Positions 1-8,035 of a stretch of 64,000 nucleotides of DNA are shown here, in pieces. A program made the translations under genes and the position numbers. Under the pieces are notes generated by a model. It made no database searches. It saw only the letters and a list, made by a program, of their open reading frames with translations, and was not told the DNA's origin. Source of the stretch: Oscillospiraceae bacterium (GTDB lineage Bacteria > Bacillota > Clostridia > Oscillospirales > Ruminococcaceae); contig JAGASH010000004.1 of assembly GCA_017847835.1 (NCBI GenBank), forward strand, positions 1 to 64,000. The letters run 5' to 3'. Position 1 is the first letter of the stretch, and the number at the start of each line of letters is the position of its first letter.

Positions 1-977
1 CAACCGTCACTGCTGTCACTTTCGCGGTCGTATTTCAGAATTATAAACCGCTGTCCGCACGACCTTTTCACCTCAAAACTCACGCCGAAACTTTTCAGTT
101 CCACGCCGTGCTGAACAAGATTTTGCGTAATTTTGTTTGCCGGAATTTCAATTCCAAATTGCATTTTCAACTCTCCAACCAACATTGTTGCCGAACCTTT
201 GAAATAATTTTTCGCCAACATAAAATCGTGTATCATGAAAGAAAAAGTGTCGCGCGGTTTCGGGTTTATTTTTTCTTCGGTAATCCATCGCGAGTCTCTG
301 CGTTTCAAGTGCAGTTCAAGATTTTCAATGTCGCGACCAACGCAATGCAGAACAGCTTCGCCGCACCCGCGCTGCTTTTCGAGCATTACCATACTGCCGT
401 CAACGCAGCCGCTTATTCCCGTCGTTCCCGAAATCATATTAAACGGGTCATTGTCGCGGCACTTGCGCGTGTGGTGAACCAACAAAATCGCGATTTGCAG
501 CTTGTCCGCAAGATTTTTCAAAACTGAAAGTTCTCTGTAATCTGAAGCATAACTCGTTTCATCTCCAGCTCGGATTTTTTGCAGCGTGTCGATGATAATT
601 ATTTTCAAATCCGTGTGCCGCAACTTGAAATTTTCAATCTGTTTTTCGAGAACACCGCCGAGCGTTCCCGCCATAATTGCGAAATGGAGTTTTTCGCTCG
701 GTTCGCTTGTGAGTTCAAACAAGCGGTTCTGTATTCGAGTGTAGCTGTCCTCCAAACAGAGGTAGAGCGCAGTTCCGCGGTTCGTTTCCCGACAAAGAAA
801 TCTTTCTCCTTTCGCAATACTGAGCGCCATATCCAGCGCAAGCCACGACTTCCCGACCTTAGGCGCTCCCGCCAAGATGAACAGTCCCGTCGAAATTATT
901 CCATCAATGCAGGATTCAATCGGCTTGAGCGGTGTGGTCATCAGCTGTTCGCAGTTTACTGTTTTGAGTTCGTCCAA
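1..977 (-). CDS. RepA-like AAA/RecA-fold ATPase, 3'-truncated by window edge
   Basis: The frame stays open from a TTG start at 977 to the left edge, about 325 codons. An AAAGGAGGT ribosome site sits 7 nt before the TTG, which is why I chose that start over internal ATGs. The protein has a Walker A (GAPKVGKSW, about residue 33), a Walker B (IIIIDTLQK, about 125) and a sensor-like LLVHHTRK (about 160), the layout of the RepA-like hexameric helicase/AAA_25 family found on plasmids, phages and integrative elements. It lies just inside a tRNA-Leu scar, so it is probably a replication or mobilisation ATPase of an integrated element. Family assignment rests on motifs only; the C-terminal end is outside the window. 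Confidence 0.75.
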   Translation of the reverse strand, partial: MDELKTVNCEQLMTTPLKPIESCIDGIISTGLFILAGAPKVGKSWLALDMALSIAKGERFLCRETNRGTALYLCLEDSYTRIQNRLFELTSEPSEKLHFAIMAGTLGGVLEKQIENFKLRHTDLKIIIIDTLQKIRAGDETSYASDYRELSVLKNLADKLQIAILLVHHTRKCRDNDPFNMISGTTGISGCVDGSMVMLEKQRGCGEAVLHCVGRDIENLELHLKRRDSRWITEEKINPKPRDTFSFMIHDFMLAKNYFKGSATMLVGELKMQFGIEIPANKITQNLVQHGVELKSFGVSFEVKRSCGQRFIILKYDRESDSSDG

Positions 978-1223
978 TAAGTTGACCTCCTTTTGTTGTT
1001 AATTAACATAGTTTTTCAGAAAAAAATATGGAATGAAACTCGGCATTTTTCGCAAAGTTCCATTCCGGACATAGATATTTATTTGATAGATTTCTATTTT
1101 ACCAATTTTCTTGTCATCTGTCAATAGTTTATGTTGCCCAAAACAGATATATTGTTTTTGTGCAAATTGTCAAGAACGGCAGCTGCAAATTATATTTTTA
1201 CTTTCCCTGTCGTGACGTCACCC
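978..1223. other. AT-rich intergenic end of integrated element
   Basis: About 245 bases between the ATPase start and the tRNA scar. I see no supportable gene. It is AT-rich and ends in a short inverted repeat (GTGAC/GTCAC, about 1212-1221) directly next to the tRNA-Leu fragment. The promoter of the leftward ATPase must lie here, but no clear -35/-10 pair was identified. Confidence 0.4.
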
Positions 1224-1277
1224 TCAGGTGCTAGTGGCAGCAATGTCGTGTGGGTTCAAGTCCCGTCACCTGCACCA
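1224..1277 (+). other. 3' half of tRNA-Leu(CAG): attachment-site scar
   Basis: From the CAG anticodon (1225-1227) onward the sequence folds as the 3' half of a tRNA-Leu: anticodon-stem strand 1230-1234, long variable arm with a GCAA loop (1236-1247), T-stem 1250-1254/1262-1266 with loop TTCAAGT, acceptor strand 1267-1273, discriminator A and encoded CCA (1275-1277). The 5' half (acceptor strand, D-arm, 5' anticodon stem) is absent upstream. Such half-tRNAs are the usual product of site-specific integration into a tRNA gene, so this is interpreted as att left at one end of an element extending leftward out of the window. Confidence 0.8.
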
Positions 1278-1296
1278 CCAGCGTGACGCTGGACCC

Positions 1297-1372
1297 TATT
1301 TCGCCCCTAGTTTGTGCTAGGGGCGATTTTTGTTCCCGAGGATTGCCGAGCAAAAGCCCGACTTTTTCAGCG
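1297..1372. repeat. Imperfect direct repeat, copy 1 (contains terminator)
   Basis: About 75 bp beginning TATTTCGCCCC is repeated 167 bp downstream with a few changes. The copy holds a perfect 10-bp stem hairpin followed by AAAAGCCCGA and a T-run. It follows the tRNA scar directly, so copy 1 probably derives from the original terminator of the tRNA-Leu gene. Confidence 0.75.
1301..1332 (+). terminator. Rho-independent terminator after tRNA-Leu scar
   Basis: Stem TCGCCCCTAG (1301-1310) pairs perfectly with 1317-1326 around a 6-nt loop and is followed by a T-run. Confidence 0.8.
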
Positions 1373-1463
1373 TTTTTCGTTATTTCGCAGGCGACACGAT
1401 GTCGCTCGTGTACGAAAAAACGAAAAGCCGCAGGTTGTTCGCAAATCATTGTGTGAAATATAC

Positions 1464-1539
1464 TATTTCGCCCCTAGTTTGTGCTAGGGGCGATTTTTGT
1501 GCCCGAAGATAGCTGAGCAAAAGCCCGAGTTTTTTCGTA
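1464..1539. repeat. Imperfect direct repeat, copy 2 (contains terminator)
   Basis: Second copy of the 75-bp repeat at 1297-1372. The hairpin stem (1468-1477/1484-1493) and its loop are identical to copy 1, while the flank has diverged slightly. Two tandem terminators with identical stems suggest a local duplication or a leftover of a nested insertion. Confidence 0.75.
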
Positions 1540-1554
1540 TTTTCACACAAACAC

Positions 1555-1592
1555 AAAAAGCCCGCACTTCCATTCCGAAGCACGGGCTTTTT
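1555..1592 (-). terminator. Terminator of the lipoprotein operon
   Basis: AAAAAGCCCG and its complement flank a GCACTTC/GAAGCAC-type loop. The structure lies 6 bp past the stop of the leftward gene at 1598 and can act in both directions. Confidence 0.8.
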
Positions 1593-1597
1593 GCGAA

Positions 1598-2602
1598 TTA
1601 TTTGAAGGTAACGCTGTTGTTGAGAACGGGTGTGCTGTACAGGAACAGCACGTCCTGACCGTTGAAGGTCACAAAGTTTTTCAGAAGCTGCGGAGCGAGA
1701 TAACGAATATCGATAAGCGTGATTTTTGAATATCCCTCGGCAAACAGCGGTGCAATACTGCTCGCAAACGAGTCGCGAAAAATCAGCAGCTCCCTGTCGG
1801 TTGTCGCGTTCGGATTTTCGATTGTCAGAAGCGATTTCGCGCCCGACAGGAAAATCTCATACGCGTCCTTGCCCTCGGCAAGCTCCATATTATACACGTC
1901 AATATAGCTGTCTGTTTCGCCGTCAAGCACCTTGCAGTCCTGCAAAATCTGATTTGTAAGATAAATCAGCTCGTCGGGCTCAATCGAAATCTCAGACTGT
2001 CTGCAATGAATGCCGACAAAGGGATTTTCAAGAACGGTCTGTGTGTAATCCGCCGAAAGAGTTACTCCCATTTCTCCCGCGATAAACTGCGCGATATCAA
2101 CGATTTTTTCCTGCCGCCAGTGAGTGTCCGTGCGATAATAATCGGAAAGCTCCAGCATAGGATAAATGTTTAAGTATTTCGCGTAATCCATTTGTTTCGT
2201 GAGCATCTCGGCAAGCTCGTCGTGGTCAAGCGACGGATAGCCGTTTTCCTTAGCAAGGAAATAGTTCTTATCGGGAACTACCGTCACATAAACATTGTCG
2301 CAATTTCCTTTGAGATACTGCTCGTAGATGTACAAAAAACGCTTTGCGGCATAGTTTATGTTTTTCTCGTTGAGCGGGTATTCAAGCTTTGCCGCATATC
2401 CGTCAACCACATAAACCCCGTTGTCATCGCGTGAACCGGGAACATATTCGTTTTCCTCAGCGCTTGAAGAACTCTCGGTCGTAGATACAGAAGTCTGCGA
2501 GGAACTTGTGGAAACGTCCGAGGAAACGCTTGTGCTGTTATTTGCACAGCCCGTGAGGATAAAAGCGCATAAAAGCGCGGTTGTTATAAATTTCTTCATC
2601 AT
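1598..2602 (-). CDS. DHHW-family (AlgX/SGNH-like) lipoprotein
   Basis: 334 residues with a lipoprotein signal (hydrophobic stretch ending LTGC, Cys about 19), a Ser/Thr-rich linker to about residue 50, then a globular domain. A DTHW motif in YRTDTHWRQ (about 160) and FRDSFASS (about 275) followed by ITLIDIRY fit the DHHW protein family, relatives of AlgX/AlgJ with an SGNH-hydrolase fold that act on extracellular polysaccharide acetylation. The first His of DHHW is Thr here, so catalysis is uncertain. The start codon overlaps the stop of the upstream DUF4358-like lipoprotein by 4 nt, so both are translated from one mRNA that begins with an ECF sigma factor. The surface location and role are inferred from family and signal peptide. 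Confidence 0.75.
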   Translation of the reverse strand: MMKKFITTALLCAFILTGCANNSTSVSSDVSTSSSQTSVSTTESSSSAEENEYVPGSRDDNGVYVVDGYAAKLEYPLNEKNINYAAKRFLYIYEQYLKGNCDNVYVTVVPDKNYFLAKENGYPSLDHDELAEMLTKQMDYAKYLNIYPMLELSDYYRTDTHWRQEKIVDIAQFIAGEMGVTLSADYTQTVLENPFVGIHCRQSEISIEPDELIYLTNQILQDCKVLDGETDSYIDVYNMELAEGKDAYEIFLSGAKSLLTIENPNATTDRELLIFRDSFASSIAPLFAEGYSKITLIDIRYLAPQLLKNFVTFNGQDVLFLYSTPVLNNSVTFK

Positions 2603-3435
2603 AAAATCGGCTCGTCAATCAAAATCTGAGAGTTGGGATAAGCTTCGGCGAGGTGCTTTGTGAACGCGTCAAGGGCAAAATTCTTGCCGAAAGCGCTGAT
2701 TACATAGTCGTCAACGGTTGCTACAATCAGCTTGTCGGGGAAACCGCAGCACCACATACGGTTCTGAATGTTCGCTCTGATTGCCTCGGCAAGAGCAGCA
2801 GCGTCCGTTCCCGCTGCGACGTGATATGCGCCCGAAGTAAATGTATTTGCGTTCATCATGTGCATAAGCGAAGCCGCGCTGTCTATTTTCGCAATTTCCG
2901 CCGCGGGATAACCAACCACGCTGTCAAGCGCGTCGGGCTCGGAAAGTCCGAATTTACCCGCACCTTCAATCATTTCATCGGTGCTGAAATCACCGCCGGT
3001 TGCCGCAAAACGCTCGTCCTCGCCGAACAGCGCATAAACGGTGTTGAGAAGCGTCACAGGGTCGGAAATGCCGCTTTCGGGTTTGCTCTCGGGTTTGCTT
3101 TCCTCAGGTTTGCTCTCGGGTTTGCTCTCGGGTTTGCTCTCAACGGAACTTGAAGAGCTGCTCTCGGGAACGCTTGTTTCGGGCTTGCTTTCTTCAGTGC
3201 TTGAAGAACTGCTTTCTGTTGAGCTTGAAGAGCTTTCTTCAGTGCTGGAAGAGCTGCTTTCGGTGGAGCTTGAAGAACTCTCGGAAGCGCTTGAAGAACT
3301 GCTCTCGGTCGAGCTCGAAGATGTGCTTGTAGAGGTGCTTTCAGAGCTCGTCGATGTGGAATTGTTGTTCGAATTGCACGCGGTGAGCGTAGCCGCAAGA
3401 AGTACCGCTGTCAGAATTGCCGAAATCTTTTTCAT
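2599..3435 (-). CDS. Lipoprotein with Ser/Glu-rich stalk and DUF4358-like domain
   Basis: 278 residues. Residues 1-20 are a lipoprotein signal with LTAC. Residues about 22-145 are low-complexity Ser/Thr/Glu followed by Pro/Glu/Lys-Ser repeats, a wall-spanning stalk by appearance. Residues 150-278 form a compact domain with VVGYPAAEIAKI and VDDYVISAFG, resembling the DUF4358 lipoproteins that accompany DHHW proteins in Clostridia. AAAGGAG precedes the ATG. The domain name is from memory of the family and is moderately sure; the stalk and anchor are direct readings. Function unknown; probably a partner of the DHHW protein at the cell surface. Confidence 0.65.
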   Translation of the reverse strand: MKKISAILTAVLLAATLTACNSNNNSTSTSSESTSTSTSSSSTESSSSSASESSSSSTESSSSSTEESSSSSTESSSSSTEESKPETSVPESSSSSSVESKPESKPESKPEESKPESKPESGISDPVTLLNTVYALFGEDERFAATGGDFSTDEMIEGAGKFGLSEPDALDSVVGYPAAEIAKIDSAASLMHMMNANTFTSGAYHVAAGTDAAALAEAIRANIQNRMWCCGFPDKLIVATVDDYVISAFGKNFALDAFTKHLAEAYPNSQILIDEPIL

Positions 3436-3464
3436 AGTTTTTTCTCCTTTAAATTGATGTCATT

Positions 3465-4007
3465 TTACTGTTTTTCACACATTGTCCATTTGCTTTCGCT
3501 CTCGTCAAACGAAAGCTCAAAAACGCGGGTTTGATTTCCCGTCTGCACTTTGAGCGTAAACTCTGCGCTTTTGTCGTCCAGCGGAACATTCCATACAAGC
3601 GAAGCGTTGCCGAAGACTTCATACTTCGTATCAACCTGTTCGTTATTGCCCTCGCAGCGCAAAGTACCGCCGGAAATTTCAACAACAGACTTCTCCGATG
3701 AAGTAATGCTCACAGGAATATCCAGATACTCAATCGAATAAGCCCGAATTACACCGACGCTGTTGTTGTCATAGCTTCGCACGATAACGGGACCCGCAGA
3801 CGGTTTTTCTCCCGAAATAAGAATATCAGCCGAATTTCCTCTCGGGAAAAGAATGAAAGCGCAAACTGCCGCGGCACAAGCAGCCGCCGCAAATCCGATT
3901 TTTATCACAGTCGGAGCAAATGAACGATTTGCAATTGGCTTTTGTGCCTCCACGACAAATTTGTCGTCAATCATAGACAAAGCGTCAGAAAACGCTTCGT
4001 GTTTCAT
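3465..4007 (-). CDS. Putative anti-sigma factor, single-pass membrane protein
   Basis: 180 residues. A short cytoplasmic N-terminus (about 1-32) is followed by one membrane segment (about 33-53, rich in Ala and Val) and an extracytoplasmic domain of about 125 residues. Its start overlaps the stop of the ECF sigma gene by 4 nt, the standard arrangement of sigma/anti-sigma pairs. There is no clear zinc-binding anti-sigma motif at the N-terminus, so the role is inferred from topology and position. It is followed at 29 bp by the two surface lipoproteins, suggesting that the pair controls or senses the envelope. Confidence 0.6.
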   Translation of the reverse strand: MKHEAFSDALSMIDDKFVVEAQKPIANRSFAPTVIKIGFAAAACAAAVCAFILFPRGNSADILISGEKPSAGPVIVRSYDNNSVGVIRAYSIEYLDIPVSITSSEKSVVEISGGTLRCEGNNEQVDTKYEVFGNASLVWNVPLDDKSAEFTLKVQTGNQTRVFELSFDESESKWTMCEKQ

Positions 4008-4558
4008 ACCGAAATCCCCTCGCTTTCAAGGTGGTGTTTAAGTTTTTGACGCAAACGGAACAGCAGCGATTTTATCTTGCCCTCGGAAAAACCCGTTTTC
4101 GCGGATATTTCCTCAATGCTCTCGCAGTAAAAATACCTCAGCACGAAAACCTGCCGCGACGACTGTTTTTGTTCCGCTAAAAAAGCGTTGAGCGCGTCAC
4201 GGATTTGTCCTGCGTCGCTTTGTTCGGCTTTTTTGTCGGGAACACATTCGTCAAGCTCGTCCAGAGATACCGCAAACTCGCCCGCAAAACGCTTTTGAGT
4301 GTGATCGGATTTGTATCGGTTAAGTGCGAGATTTCTCACAATTTTCGCAAGATACGGCATAAACGGATTAGGTTCTTTCGGGGGGATTGTTTCCCACAAG
4401 CGCAGATAAGCCGTGTTTACAATCTCCTCGCTGTCCTGCAAATTTCCGAGAATACCGAAGGCAATTTTCCCGCAAAGTCTGCCGTATTTCGCGGTAGTTT
4501 CGGAAATTGCCGTTTCATCGCGCCTCAGGAAAAGTCCGACAATTTTTTCGTCGTCCAT
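4004..4558 (-). CDS. ECF-type sigma-70 family RNA polymerase sigma factor
   Basis: 184 residues. Region 2 spans about 15-85 (EEIVNTAYLRLWETI, then PYLAKIVRNLALNRYK). Region 4 spans about 120-178, with RQVFVLRYFYCESIEEISAKTG and a helix-turn-helix ending KIKSLLFRLRQKL. Length and the missing regions 1 and 3 are typical of extracytoplasmic-function sigma factors. First gene of a leftward four-gene operon: sigma, membrane anti-sigma, DUF4358-like and DHHW lipoproteins. GGAAGGAG lies 8 nt before the ATG. Likely autoregulatory, although no classical ECF -35/-10 pair was seen in the leader. Confidence 0.9.
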   Translation of the reverse strand: MDDEKIVGLFLRRDETAISETTAKYGRLCGKIAFGILGNLQDSEEIVNTAYLRLWETIPPKEPNPFMPYLAKIVRNLALNRYKSDHTQKRFAGEFAVSLDELDECVPDKKAEQSDAGQIRDALNAFLAEQKQSSRQVFVLRYFYCESIEEISAKTGFSEGKIKSLLFRLRQKLKHHLESEGISV

Positions 4559-4675
4559 TTGCGCTCCTTCCCTAGAGATTTTTTACGTCTCTATCAATAT
4601 AAACAACAAAATTTTGCCAAGGTTTCGTTTTTATAAAAAATTTTTTTCAAATTTCGATTTTTTGCACACTTATTT

Positions 4676-4704
4676 ATTATATCACATCTTGTCGGATTTT
4701 GCTA
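4676..4704 (-). promoter_or_regulatory. Candidate sigma-A promoter for the ECF operon
   Basis: On the minus strand, a weak -35 TAGCAA and a perfect -10 TATAAT are 17 bp apart. The leader to the sigma gene is about 115 nt and very AT-rich. The poor -35 keeps this tentative. Confidence 0.4.
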
Positions 4705-4785
4705 GTAGGTTTTACGGACAGCCGCGGGAACTTTTTGACTATTTGCAGATTACTTTTGGCGAAATTGCACAAATTCCCGAACATC

Positions 4786-4814
4786 TTGCTTTTTCCCGCC
4801 GATTGTGATATAAT
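4786..4814 (+). promoter_or_regulatory. Promoter of YczE-like gene
   Basis: TTGCTT and TATAAT separated by 17 bp, with TGTGA just before the -10, about 40 nt upstream of the gene at 4855. Confidence 0.6.
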
Positions 4815-4854
4815 TGTATAGCAAACAAATTTAACGCTTTAAAAGGACAGATTT

Positions 4855-5514
4855 ATGAAAAAGAAAGAGTATTTTCTCAGGTATACAGTTTTCATCGTAG
4901 GCTTGTTTTTCGCGGGAGTTGGCGTTGCGTTCACGAAACACGGCAATCTCGGAGTTACACCGATTTCCTCGGTTGCAAACGTGATGAGCCTGAAAATCCC
5001 CGCGCTTAGCCTCGGAAACTGGCTTATTATCTGGAACTGCGTGCTGATTGTCGCGCAAATTCTGATTTTGCGAAAGGATTTCAAGCCCATTCAGCTTCTG
5101 CAAATCCCGCTGTCGTTTTTGTTCGGCTGGTTCACGGATTTGGGAATGATATTCGTTTCAAATATCCCGATAAACAGCTACTTTATGCAAATTCTGATGT
5201 TGATTATCGGAATAGTCGTTCTTGCGTTCGGCATTTCGCTTTCGGTTATCGCAAACGTGATAATGAACTCTGGTGAAGCGCTCGTAAAAGCAATCTCGGA
5301 CAAAACGCGCTTTGAATTCGGATATGTAAAGGTCGGTTTTGACGTTTTCTGCGTGATTTCGGCGGTTGTGCTGTCGCTGATTTTCTTTAACGGCGAGATT
5401 GTCGGGACAAGAGAAGGCACAATTATTTCCGCGCTTCTCACGGGATTTGTGATAAAATTCCTCACGAAATATCTGCGAAAACCCGTCGAAAAAATATTTC
5501 GGGAAAAAGACTGA
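4855..5514 (+). CDS. YczE/DUF6198-like integral membrane protein
   Basis: 219 residues with five hydrophobic segments (about 12-30, 55-75, 80-100, 105-130, 160-180) and a basic C-terminal tail. The N-terminal block GVGVAFTKHGNLGVTPISS is the signature of the YczE/YitT-like membrane proteins (DUF6198) common in Firmicutes. These are integral membrane proteins of unknown or poorly defined transport function. AAAGGACAG precedes the ATG. It is a single-gene unit with its own promoter and shares a terminator with the convergent UvrA-like gene. Confidence 0.75.
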   Translation: MKKKEYFLRYTVFIVGLFFAGVGVAFTKHGNLGVTPISSVANVMSLKIPALSLGNWLIIWNCVLIVAQILILRKDFKPIQLLQIPLSFLFGWFTDLGMIFVSNIPINSYFMQILMLIIGIVVLAFGISLSVIANVIMNSGEALVKAISDKTRFEFGYVKVGFDVFCVISAVVLSLIFFNGEIVGTREGTIISALLTGFVIKFLTKYLRKPVEKIFREKD

Positions 5515-5564
5515 TGAAAAAGTTTACTGAGGTGCTTTTATGATAAAAGCGATTGACAAAACGA

Positions 5565-5596
5565 AAATGCCCGAAGAAATCTTTCCTCGGGCATTT
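5565..5596. terminator. Shared bidirectional terminator
   Basis: A 10-bp stem AAATGCCCGA (5565-5574) pairs with 5587-5596, between the convergent genes ending at 5514 and 5602. Confidence 0.8.
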
Positions 5597-5601
5597 GTAT
5601 T

Positions 5602-7839
5602 TTATTTTCTGAGATATTTTGCCGTTATTGTCGTACCGTTTTCATACATTTCGCGCGGTGTTCCCGTAAACACGACTTCTCCGCCTTTTGTTCCGCCGTC
5701 GGGACCGATATCGATGATATAATCCGCGAGCTTCATTACATCGGTGTTGTGCTCAATCACGATAACCGTATTTCCCCTGTCAACAAAACCTTCGAGAATG
5801 TCGACAACCTTTTCGATATCCGCCGCGTGAAGTCCCGTTGTCGGCTCGTCAAGAATGTAGATGTTGCCCTTTTTCCTGATATTCTGCGCGAGCTTTACTC
5901 TCTGACGTTCACCGCCCGAAAACGTTGACAAAGGCTGTCCGAGCGAGATATATGACAGTCCGACTTCCATCAGAGCGTTCAGCATTCCCGAGATTTTTTT
6001 GTTGTCCGCGAAGAACGGCAAAGCGTCCTCAACGCTCATATTCAGCACATCGACAATCGTTTTGCCTTTCAGAGAGTATTTCAGCGCTTCTTCGCTGTAT
6101 CTTGTACCTCCGCAATGCTCGCAGGTTGTCGTGACGGGTTCCATAAACACAAGCTCGGTTGTAATCGCACCGCGTCCCTTGCAATACGGGCAGGCACCTT
6201 TTCCGTTGAAGGTGAAAAGTCCGCTGTCGGCGTTGTTCTCGGCAGCGAAAACCTTTCTTATTTCATCGAAAAAGCCCAGAAATGTGCAGACGGTAGAACG
6301 TCCCGTTGCGGTAACAGCGCTCTGGTCGATAAGAACGACCTGTTCCTCGTACTGCTTTGCGAAAACGTCCCTGATAAGCGTGGATTTTCCGCTGCCCGCA
6401 ACTCCCGTCACAACGGTCATTATCCCAAGCGGAATGTCAACGTCGATATTTTTGAGGTTGTGAAGATTTGCGCCTCTTACGGGCAGAAATCCTTTCGGTT
6501 TGCGCACGTTTTCCTTTATCTTAATCTCCGAAGAAAGCGCGTTTCCCGTCTTTGTGCCGCTTACAAGCAAGCTTTCATAGCTCCCCTGAAACAGCACCTG
6601 TCCGCCGTTTTTGCCCGCAAGCGGTCCGATGTCGATAACCTCGTCGGCGATGCTGATTATATCCTTGTCGTGCTCAACGACAAGCACGGTGTTTCCCTTG
6701 TCGCGCAGACTTTTCAGCAGTCTTGACATTCTGTGGACATCTCTCGGGTGCATACCCGTGCTCGGCTCGTCGAAAATGTAAATCATTCCGCAAAGTGAGC
6801 TTCCCATATACCGCACAAGCTTCAGTCTTTGCGCTTCGCCGCCCGAAAGAGTTGAGCTTTCGCGGTTCATAAACAGATACGGCAAGCCGATATCTATCAT
6901 TCGGTCAAGCGACGCTTTGAGCTGCTCCACAATCGTTTTCGCTCTTTCGTCGCGGATATTGTCAAGCTCTGCGCGAAGCTCGGAAAACTCCATTTCGCAC
7001 ATATCGTTTATGTTGTAACCGTTGATTTTGCTCGAAAGAGTTGTCGGATTAAGCCGCTTTCCCTTGCAGCCGGGACACTCGCACTCGTAGAGAAATCTTG
7101 CTATTCTTTTGAGCGTGTTGTCGGTCTGCTCCTCCGCGCCTTTCATCAAAACAAGCCGCTTGAACTGATTGTAAACTCCCTCAACCTTTTTGTCAAGCCG
7201 CTCGCCGCCTTTTGTTCTGCTTCCGTAAAGGAGAATGTTCTGTTCTTCCTCGGACAAATCCTTCCACGGAACATCTGTTCTGAAAAGTTCGGGGTGACGG
7301 TAAACTTTCCAGTAATAGTTTCCCTTACCGAATGCGGGAAGCTGAAAACAGCCCTCGTCGTAGGTTTTTTCCGCGTCGATAAGGTTGTTCATATCGAAAT
7401 CCATAATCTTTCCGATACCCGCGCAGGTCGGACACATACCGTTCGGATTGTTGAACGAAAAATACGACGCGGGACCGACAGACGGCGTGCCTATTCTCGA
7501 AAACAGCAGGCGCAAAAGAGAGTACATATCGCTGATTGTGCCGACGGTTGAGCGCGCGTTTCCGCCAAGCCGCGACTGGTCGATGGTAACCGACGGATTG
7601 AGATTGTCAATCCACTCAGCGTTCGGCTTTTCGTATTTCGGAAGTCTTCCCCTCACCCACGCGCTGTACGTTTCATTCATCTGGCGCTGGCTTTCCGCGG
7701 CAATCGTATCAAACACAATGCTTGATTTTCCCGAGCCCGAAACTCCCGTGAAAACAACGATTTTGTTCTTCGGGATATCGAGCGAAACGTTTTTCAGATT
7801 GTTCTGCTTTAATCCTCGGATTTTTATCGGTTCTGTCAT
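5602..7839 (-). CDS. UvrA-like ABC ATPase, short (UvrA2-type) paralogue
   Basis: 745 residues, shorter than the roughly 940 of housekeeping UvrA. Two ABC ATPase modules: Walker A TGVSGSGKSS (about 31) with zinc-type CPTCAGIGK (about 170), CPGCKGKR (about 275) and signature LSGGEAQRL (about 345); then Walker A TGVAGSGKST (about 480), CPYCKGRG, CEHCGGTR and FSGGERQRV. The N-terminal region carries NARSTVGT but the UvrB-binding domain appears absent. Such paralogues are linked to drug tolerance or self-protection in some bacteria; that role is inferred. I chose the ATG at 7839 because GGGAGG lies 8 nt upstream, rather than an ATG 13 codons earlier. Confidence 0.85.
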   Translation of the reverse strand: MTEPIKIRGLKQNNLKNVSLDIPKNKIVVFTGVSGSGKSSIVFDTIAAESQRQMNETYSAWVRGRLPKYEKPNAEWIDNLNPSVTIDQSRLGGNARSTVGTISDMYSLLRLLFSRIGTPSVGPASYFSFNNPNGMCPTCAGIGKIMDFDMNNLIDAEKTYDEGCFQLPAFGKGNYYWKVYRHPELFRTDVPWKDLSEEEQNILLYGSRTKGGERLDKKVEGVYNQFKRLVLMKGAEEQTDNTLKRIARFLYECECPGCKGKRLNPTTLSSKINGYNINDMCEMEFSELRAELDNIRDERAKTIVEQLKASLDRMIDIGLPYLFMNRESSTLSGGEAQRLKLVRYMGSSLCGMIYIFDEPSTGMHPRDVHRMSRLLKSLRDKGNTVLVVEHDKDIISIADEVIDIGPLAGKNGGQVLFQGSYESLLVSGTKTGNALSSEIKIKENVRKPKGFLPVRGANLHNLKNIDVDIPLGIMTVVTGVAGSGKSTLIRDVFAKQYEEQVVLIDQSAVTATGRSTVCTFLGFFDEIRKVFAAENNADSGLFTFNGKGACPYCKGRGAITTELVFMEPVTTTCEHCGGTRYSEEALKYSLKGKTIVDVLNMSVEDALPFFADNKKISGMLNALMEVGLSYISLGQPLSTFSGGERQRVKLAQNIRKKGNIYILDEPTTGLHAADIEKVVDILEGFVDRGNTVIVIEHNTDVMKLADYIIDIGPDGGTKGGEVVFTGTPREMYENGTTITAKYLRK

Positions 7840-7965
7840 ATTTTTTCCTCCCTTTTTCATAGTTTTCTTTGCTGTCATATTCTATCACTTTTCCCGAAAA
7901 CAGTCAAGGGAAAAAAGATGAAATGCAATATTTCGGGGATTTGTTGCATTTTTGCGGGTGAAATC

Positions 7966-7994
7966 TTGAAAAAGCGGCTTGATTGTGCTATAAT
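7966..7994 (+). promoter_or_regulatory. Promoter of dtd
   Basis: TTGAAA and TATAAT with a 17-bp spacer, 41 nt before the dtd start. Confidence 0.85.
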
Positions 7995-8035
7995 AGAAAT
8001 ACAAATTCTTCAAAAACACGAAAGAGGAGAAAGAA

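Noticed and set aside
605..841. Separate 78-residue minus-strand gene
   Set aside because: It is out of frame with the ATPase, which has Walker A, Walker B and a ribosome site and covers the whole stretch.
1190..1277. Complete tRNA-Leu gene
   Set aside because: The 5' acceptor strand, D-arm and 5' anticodon stem are absent upstream of 1224; only the 3' half folds.
3041..3457. Leu/Glu-rich plus-strand frame
   Set aside because: A shadow of the Ser/Glu-rich stalk of the lipoprotein on the minus strand.
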